Origin: Lycocorax pyrrhopterus obiensis
Taxonomy: Eukaryota > Chordata > Aves > Passeriformes > Paradisaeidae
DNA length: 64,000 bases
Assembly (NCBI GenBank): GCA_014706295.1
Contig: JACSVZ010000007.1
Location: forward strand, 48,560,975 to 48,624,974
Direction: 5' to 3'
Below the pieces are notes generated by a model, which saw only the letters and a list, made by a program, of their open reading frames with translations, ran no database searches and was not told where the DNA came from. The translations under genes were made by a program, and so were the position numbers. Below are positions 26,601 through 35,600 of this stretch, in pieces. Numbering within the stretch: position 1 is the first letter of the stretch; every line of letters starts with the position of its first letter.

Positions 26601-29600
26601 AGTGAAGTGTGAAGTTTTATCTCTGAGTGATTCACAGTAATTATTTGCCATCTCAAAATGCATCTTTTTTATTTTTTCTTTTTTTTATCCTCTGTCAACA
26701 GGAGTGCTCAGCAGTAACTGTAGGGCTTTAGCAAGCGGAAATAGAGAATATAGTTGTTACATTAAAACAGTCTCAAACAGTTTCAGCGTATATCCCCTTT
26801 GTCATGATGCCTTTTCCTGGTCTTAAAATCAAGAGACAAACATGGTAAGAAGGGAAAAAGGGATTTTACCTTGTTATTTATTTTAAGGATCCTTAGGTGC
26901 ACTATGTCCAGATGGAATGCACCTCAATGCACACTGCAATGCACACACCCAAAAAGATCTGGTATAACATTATAGGTGTTACTAATAAGCATATCTATCG
27001 TAAATTCCTCAATGAGAGGCTTGAGTGAGCCCCCCTCCCCAAGGAACCTTCCCCTGGATGGTTCTGTCTTAGTTTACAAAATGTGTTCTGGAGAGGACCT
27101 TGGGGTCTGGGGCACACTGATCCCTAACTACAAAGCTTCCGAAATGTTGAGTCTCCTAGCTTGACAAACAAGTCCAAGAATGTAGGCTAAAAGCACTAAG
27201 AATACAGAAGCTGTAAAAAGGTGTAACAGGGATATAAAAGAAAAGGCAAAAAATCATCATGGCATCAGTCAAACATCCAGAGAGATTTACTCCCGGGTAT
27301 GGGTGTGGTTCAGGCCCATCCTGAAACAGGAGACAACATACAGTTTTTGTGGAAGCTGCGTATGATGTCATTCAAACAGCCTTTGCCTTTGGTTTCTGTG
27401 TGGGAAAAACACATTCTCTTTAAAAGAGGAATTTCTTTCTTGACCTAACCTTTAGACTATGGTGATTATCTCCCAAGAGAAAGGCTCATTTGAAGCTTTA
27501 CAATTTGATTACTCTGCAGTTGTTTGAAAACAGGTCTTAAACTTATAAAAAAATACCCCACAGATCAAAATAGGACGAAATTGGGCAGGCATATGTTGAC
27601 AACAAAATGGTGTGTTAAAGCCCTTGCATAGCTCAGTGGTCTTTTAGAGCCCAGACTCAGAAAAGCAGCTCTTAATGGATGCTTAAACCCCTTCCATTGT
27701 CACATGTTCAGCACCCTTTAAAATGCTCTGTGATCTCAGCTCCTGATCATTTCACAGGAATGAAGAACTACTTCTCTTACAGGATTGGAGCATGGATGCT
27801 TTATATAAGTCATGATGGCGTTAGCTAAAACTGGAATAATAATTCCTAGAGCTAAAATGAGATGGCAATAAAGGAGATTAGTAATCCTATCCATTTTTGT
27901 TCGGATCCAAAATAAAAAGATAGCATGTAGGATAGAAGCAAAAAAAAGTAACAGTCTCTACTAAAAACATTTAAAATGTTTGTACTTGGTCAAAACAAAT
28001 GTTTGTCTCAATATTCTGACTCTAGCCGTGATTTTATGAAGAAAACTGGGGAAGAATGAGACAGGACAAGTTGTTGTTCAGCTAATTTCACCTCAAGGAA
28101 CTTCCTGCTCTGGGTGTAAAATTTTGATTTTAAGTTCCTTAATGTGTTTCTTCTTCATTAACCTAATGTCTAATTGTCATTGAATCTTTGCAAACATTTA
28201 ACACCCACAACATCCTTTGGAAAGTATTTTCATTATTTCGTGAAGAACCTTTTACTTACTTTCAACCTGGGTCCTACTTGCTTCACTTAATGCCTTCTTT
28301 TATTGGAAATACGGTGGACAAGGCAAACCCAGTGTACCTCACTTGAACACTCAGGATACTGTAGGTCTTTGTTAAACAGCAAGGTTGAAACATACAAAAT
28401 AAACCAGGCCAAAATCCAGCCAAGTCTAACAAGATATGGGGAGTACCTCTGTTCAGTTACATCTTTTTTTTGTTGAATGTTGTCCTATGTGAACCTATTG
28501 TAGCTCTGAGAGTAAAGCTCGTTTCTATGTACTGGAGCAAATTCCTTTTTGTAGACCAGTTTCCACTGTACCAAAAATCTGTGGAAACAGAAAAAATGGA
28601 TGTATGAAGTAGTGCAAACAACTTCTTGCAAAAAACCCCTCGTCTTGTTTTACAGCAGAGTGATGTGAACAGAATGTAGACCAGTGTTGTTTTCTGTAAT
28701 AAAGCAATATTCTTTCATTATTGTTGTGAGGGATGCAGAATACGCCTTTCCTCTGTTATATGGGTTGTTGCAGGAGCCTTTAGACCCAGGGCTCACAGGA
28801 GTGGGTGGTACCACTATTAAAACAACTGCACTGAGGTCTTGTAATGAGACAGAACAGCTGTGTATTGAATAATAGCCTTAATGGGAATGATCATTTTCTT
28901 CCTTGCAGATGTACTAGGGAGCTACTCAACAGTTGTAAAACAGTTTGTCATGACCTATAAGCATACTTCACTTTAACATCTTTATCATTAAATCTTTTTA
29001 ATTATTATTTTAGAGTGGGTGGTCAAAACCAAAACAACAGAGCAGCAGCAGAAGTACTTTGAAAAGAACTAAAAAAAAAAAAATTATCTTCAAGCTGTGT
29101 ATTGATTGTGCATTCATCTAAGCCATGTGAAATGAATAAAGTCATCAGTTTCCTGAGGAAATAAAGTCTCATTTCATTGAGGTTGCTGCTAAATGTACTT
29201 AAAGTCTTAAAAACCTGCCACGTTGCAGCGTAAGAGTAGACTTCTTCAGCACTGTGTGCCACACAAGTTCCATGACCCAGCATAGTAGGAGCTGAATAAA
29301 AAGGCCTGAGGCAAAACCAAGGCCAGATACACTTAAGGCTTTATATAAAAGTTTATAAAAGCTAGAAAACCAAAACACAGAAGAGAAGCCAATGTAGAAT
29401 GTGTCAAGTAAGCTGCTTTGGCCATGGTGGTTCCAAACTGTTCCAGGCTAACTGCAAATGGCCACTCAGCTTCTCTTGTTAACCCAGCAAACCCCAGAAT
29501 TACACACAGCTGTTCCCCAAAGTCTCAAGCCTAGCTGCCAATGTAATGAATGCAAATCTCACTCCCACAAACCCTCTAGCTAAGCAGTTTCAGCTCAAGA

Positions 29601-32600
29601 CATTGTGTGGGTAAAGCATCACCGTTAATAGAGCCAGGAATTTTAATCTGACACACATCCGTTCAAACTCAGCAACGATAACGGAAAGGCAAATCCTCCT
29701 CCACTAGTACTTAGGTTTTCCTGGAAATGAACAAGCATAGCTATGCCAGTGGTAAGGCACTATGCATTCTCAGTTAAGCATTTGTTTAATTGATTCAGGG
29801 TACTAGATAGGATCCCAGACAAGATGCATATTCCCCAGCAGAGGCTGAGTGCATTTATTCTCTATTTGTTCTTAAGGCAATTCTGGTTTTTTTATTTATG
29901 TTACTGAAAAGAGAAATGGGACTGCCTATGTGTAGCAGCACCAAAGTCAGATTACACCAACACAGATCAGAATTGGATCCATGATTTTTTCAGTCAGTCA
30001 TCCACTGACCCTGCATTTGGAGTTATGTGCTGAGGATATTCCTGGCCTAGGCCATGCTGACTTGTTGGACTGTGAACCAAGCTTAGCAACTTGAGTAGAC
30101 AAAGAGTAAAAATTAACTATCTAGGAATCTTTAAATAATCCAAACGGTAAAAAATTAAGCAGGAGCAGGTATAAATTACCATAGGATATTTTGTAGAATA
30201 TTTACAGCCTGGTTAACAATTAAAGAGAGAAGTGAGCCAAGAAGTGTCATTTTCTGGACAGAACAGGTGAAAGATAACTGTTTTAAAAAACATCTGTGCA
30301 GCAGTATGTGTAACCAGAGGGGAAAAAGGTCTTTCCTGTGAAATCTATAATAGATCCTCATTGATGTGTAAGATTCTAGCATTAGAAATGACCCTGAGAG
30401 ACTTCATTTTTAGTAGTAGTAGTAGTTTTATGCATTAGAAGTTCCACAGCCACAAGCTATCAATGGGAGTAAAGAGCAAAGCTTAGCCTAAGATTTCGTG
30501 GTGAGTTTATGGCATCTCAAAATTCGCAAGGAACTCTCAAGTTAGGAAGCTGTTTCATAACTCAAGCAAGAAAATTTAGTTCTAGAATATATACAAAAGT
30601 AAATGAATAAATTTGGACTCATCAAGTTAAATTAGACTAGTAAGTAGCCTCATAAATGATAAAAGTATTAGTAATTTTTAAATGTTTAATATTAAATTTC
30701 ATTGCATCCTAGTGCACATTGGTCCACATTGGACTGAGTTCAATCCAATCAAAAGCACTAACAAAAATTCCTGTTAAACAAATCTTAAATCCCAAAGTCT
30801 TTGCTGAAAGAAAATTACTGGTGAAATTGATAGGAGCTGGATATTAACTGTTCTTTCTAATGTAGCTCAATAACTTCACTGGAAGATGTACCTGATAATT
30901 TTCTTCAGTGTGATCAATGACAGCATATTTTAGTAGATCTCAAGCATAGCATTATGAGTTAATGATGGAAACCCCTACTTAATTCTAGCATAATTCTAAC
31001 AAGGAAAGCCCAAGCCAAAGTGGCCACGATGTTGGCTGTGATACTCTCACTTGCCCTGATAGACAAATTTGTTATCCTGCTTGAAGGATACCTCATGAAC
31101 TGCATAAATAGTACCCCATTTATGTATGGCCCCGTTATAAATAGTTCTGTTTTATGTATTGAGATTACATTTGCAATACTGTAAATTAAAAAAAAATTAC
31201 AAAGTGTGTACCTGTTTTCAGCGATGGTAGTTCTCGCGTATTTCTCACCAATTGATGTTGGAGAGCTGTACAAGGGAAGTCACTACCTTGTTTCCTTTTC
31301 CAGAAGTTTTCTTTTACCGTCTCAAGGTGGTGCTGTATGCAGATGGAGAGACTTAACAAATCTAGATCTTCTAAGTAAACTTCTGCCCAAGTTAGAACAA
31401 TGAGGCATGTGAAAAAAAATGGCCATGTTCATAGGTTGGGTCGTGTGCTTCTGTTTTCTGCTGCTGCGCAGAATGTACAGGTTATTTTCACCACTTGGAT
31501 TTCAATATTCCTATTAAGGTGAGAGGGTTTTTTTGGTTGTTTGGTTTTGTTGTTGGGGATTTTTTAAAATTCTGGGTCAGTAGTAATACATTTGAAAGAG
31601 CAACAAACCTGATTTAATTTTGGTTTTAAAATCCGCTGTGATTTTAAATCATTGTAATTCTTCCATGGATTTTCATAGACCTTGGCAGGCTTAACTATAA
31701 GAAGATTCTGGATGTGCATGCAGAACTGGGCTGAAAGTGACAAGGCCAAGTATAGTTGAAAGGTACACTGGAAAATGAGCTGACATGCACGATTGTAAGC
31801 ATCCTTCTGGGATCATCTGCTCTGCTCAAAGAGGTGTAACTGAGCCTGGGACAGTGATGGGAAAACTAAACTGTTTCTTTCCTTTGTCCTGCAGATGGAA
31901 AAATGAACAAAATTAAATGGCTTTTGACATGGCCATTGATATTCTTGCTCTTTACCACAATTCCAAACTGCAGCAAACCACGCTGGGAGAAGTGCTTTAT
32001 GCTGACATTCATCTTGTCCACTCTCTGGATTGCCTTGTTCTCCTACTTCATGGTATGGATGGTAAGTGTATGTAGCAGGACTTGGTGCTGAGTGAAATGT
32101 GCATCTCAAAGTATGTAAAAATCTTCTGTGCATTTGTTAAGGAAAGGCATGTAATTGTAGTGCAGCCTGTTCAGCTTGTACTGTAATTATTATAATTTTA
32201 GCTTTCTGCTGCCTTTTTTCTGCAGGAATAATTGGGCCTTTACTGTATAGGGCCCAATACAGTACAGGAAGGTATTGGAGAACATCTCTACGTTTCTCAA
32301 ATGCCTGTCAGGCACCACTTTATGTTTCCTCTCATGAAGGATTGTGTTTTCTATATACATTTTGCAACTTTCTATATAATTTTTGCATTGTAAAACAATT
32401 CTCTTAACATAGACTGTGTATAAGAAATTCTCATTGCCAGCCAAAGCCACACATTTATATGATATTATATGTCCTTTGGAAGGTCATACTTTGTACCTTG
32501 GTTCCATATGTAGGTATCCCCTTCACAAATGAGAGAGGTGCTCATTAAGGCTGCAACACATACTGCTTTAAGAGGCAGCTGGACCGTAGTACCTTGTTAC

Positions 32601-35600
32601 CAGTCTCACCAGGAGAATCATGCCCCCTCCTATTTCTGGGTCTCTGCTTGCCCCTGAAAAAGAGGTTTGTCAGTGAGTTCCTAAAATACACCTTTTCTTT
32701 AGTGAAGGGTCCGATTTTCCTCACATGATAGACTGGCAAACTATTTCAAGAAAACACCACATAGCCTAGAAGATTTCCATCCTTAGCAGTCTCAGCAGGG
32801 AAGCAGCTGTCTGTCCCTGGTTCAGTCTCCTCACTCTCACAAGCCTATTTCCTTTTCAGCTGCCTTTTCTTGATGATTTTTCAGCCCTCTCTGGATGTTC
32901 CAGCTAAATACAGTTCCCTGTCCTTTCTAAGAGCTCTGCTGCAGTCTTCAGTGATTCCCTAAGGTGTTTTAAAGCTGCATCTGGAATATCAGGGGACAAT
33001 ATAACCAGACGTGCTCACTCGGGGTTATATTAGAAGTCATGCAACAAACTAGTTCCTTCTTCATGTGTTAGGTTATAATAAATTCTTTATATCTCTGCCA
33101 CTGTATTACAATATAATACTGGTTGCAGTCCTTCTGAGAATAGAACCAGTGAGAATCCTGCCGTTCGTGGAAACCAAAAAATACCCCAGGTTCACTGATT
33201 GGATTATGTCTCCTTAAAACATCAGTATGCCATGTTAGAACAACAGGAAATTGAGTTTTGTTTGTTCACAGAATGTTGAATAATAAGACCCAAAGTCCTT
33301 TTCCTTTGCACAGCATTGGTTTCAGGCTGGTTTTTCCACAAGTACTTAACTTGCAGAAATGGATAAGTATTCTGAGTCTATTCCTGTTCGAGTCCACACC
33401 AGAAATCAAAGTTAAGAGTATGCCACAGCTGTATTGGAATGAGGAGACTTTCTAAATTTGATAAGTTAATCTACCTTCCTCCTTGTTCAGGTGACTGTGA
33501 TTGGATATACCCTTGGGATACCAGATGTGATCATGGGCATTACTTTCCTGGCTGCAGGAACAAGCGTCCCAGACTGCATGGCCAGCTTAATAGTAGCAAG
33601 ACAAGGTACTGTGTCTGTTGAAGCATAACTGCAGTCTTACATATGTGCTCTGTGATTTGCTTCCTCCATACACACACATTGTCAATGCAGTTTTATCATT
33701 TTATTTTAATGTTTACTGTTTCAGCACCTCATTAAAAGCCAAAATACTTTGCTAATGTTGTGAACCAAAAAATTATCTTTTGCTTATTGGGACTGGGCAT
33801 TCTAGCATTCTAGAAGGTAGATCAACACTCAGATATCCCATGCTTGGTATGTATCAGTCAGGGTAAAAAGACAAAAATCGTAGACAAAACTAGAATATCA
33901 GCTATTAAAAACTACATTGAAGAATATATACCGACCAGCACTTCTCCATGTAAAACTTGTACTGATTTCTAGAAGACTTCTCAAACCCAAGGAAGTGAAG
34001 TGTTTTAAGAGGATCTGGTAGAAGTGATGTTGCTCCAGGCAGAGTTCTCATCCAAATGCAGACCTCTTTCCTATTGGAACATACGAATAGCTGCACTGCA
34101 AAGAGTTTTGGGTTACTGACAGCTACATCCTCCTCAGCTGTCCATTTGAAATTGTCAAAGGCTTTCTCATTTATCTTTAAATTTTGATTAAGTTTCTTTA
34201 TGTTTCTTTTTTTACTTGTAAAATGCTGGTAGCAACATCCCTTCCAGTTGTTGAAAAACATTAAAGCTGGCAGTGTGATCCTCTGTACAGCAGTAGAATA
34301 AGAAAAGGACCTAATTTTATTCTTTTCCACTATTTCAATTCCCATAGCCTTTTTTTTTATCAGATAGTGACATCTCCAGCACACATCATTGGGCAAACAA
34401 CAAGGGCTTTGCAGTGATAAATTAAGTACTCGAAAGCCCCACCTTTGTAATTTGAGATAGGAGTAGTGCTGTTAAATGTTACTTGCTTGAAATGTGTTAC
34501 ATATTTAAAGTATATAGTTTTCCATGTTGCATTATTTGTTGTGTGCAGAATATTCTCACAAAAACAGTACAAAAAAGTCTTCAGAATTATTATGGAACCA
34601 CCTTCCCACTAAATTAATTTTGCATGTGTTATGGAAATTGTCTCCTTACCTCAGATACTCTGGCCAGTTTGGGGGGGATTGGATCAATGCAGATCATTCC
34701 CTTCCAGTACACAGAATAATGGCCATATACTTTGATTTTATCAAAGAATTGTTTTTTGGTTTTTTTCTCTGCAGGCCTTGGTGACATGGCAGTGTCCAAC
34801 ACAGTAGGGAGCAATGTCTTTGACATTCTGGTGGGACTTGGCGTTCCATGGGGTTTGCAGACCATCGCGATCGATTATGGATCAACTGTATGTATACATG
34901 GCAAATCTTTAATTTGCACTTCTATTCTATTTTTTTAAAATCCTAAAAAGAAGGCATGCAAATAAAATAAATTTAAAAGAAAAACCAACCTGTTGAGCAT
35001 AAGGTGTTACTTCTTTGCCAAGGAACCCAAAGTTAAGGAAGCAATTCTTGTTCCACAAGCTGCAATTAATTTCCAGTTTGTCAACTGGAGTACATTACAC
35101 TGTGCAGCAGAAAAATATTGCCATGGATGGAGCCATTGTCATGGCTCTGTCATTTTCTTACTACACAACTTCCAGTAAACCTGTCTCCATGTACCTTAGT
35201 ATTTTTGTCACTAAGATCAGAATAACAGCATGTCTCTCTTCTGAGGATTTTTAACATAAAATCTATTATAAATGCTCACTTCTTTTTTAATGGAGATGGG
35301 ATTACTTTACATTTGGATTGATTCCTTGATCTTCCTGTTCTTCATTAGGATACATCTATTATGGATTTGCATAGTTTAAAATATGTAAAGCACTATTCAA
35401 AGCAGAAGGTGGACTTAAAATCAGTAAATTAATTTTTTGATCTCCAAAGCACAATTATATGGTCAGCATTTTAAAAGTCTTTTCTGATTTCCACAGGTTA
35501 AAATAAACAGCAAAGGACTGGTTTATTCAGTTGCACTTTTGCTGGGATCAGTGGCACTTACCGTAAGTATTAGAGCATCTACAAGTATTCCAATTTGAAA

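Larger units (their letters stand above)
24218..31894 (+). other. SLC24A4: SLC24A4 intron 12 (largest complete intron)
   Basis: A GT-AG phase-1 intron of 7.7 kb (gtaagg ... ttgtcctgcag). It contains a 27-bp tandem repeat and a minus-strand CR1 3' end near 25.3-25.6 kb, listed separately, and a (TAG)n run at 30411-30426. Stretches around 26.9-30 kb have an uneven, A-rich texture that could be old retroelement sequence, but I could not assign any family or protein domain to it. Confidence 0.83.

Noticed and set aside
26880..28500. Possible decayed retrovirus-like element on the minus strand of intron 12
   Set aside because: Short hydrophobic open stretches and uneven composition suggested an env-like relic, but there is no LTR pair, primer-binding site, polypurine tract or recognisable gag/pol motif.
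32233..32262. Interleaved inverted repeats (ttgggcc/ggcccaa and tactgtat/atacagta)
   Set aside because: The arms are only 7-8 bp and mutually exclusive as hairpins; this is within chance expectation for an intron.
33905..34396. Longest open frame in the window (163 codons, minus strand)
   Set aside because: It lies wholly inside intron 14 of SLC24A4, antisense, resembles no protein family, and has a composition typical of AT-rich chance frames.
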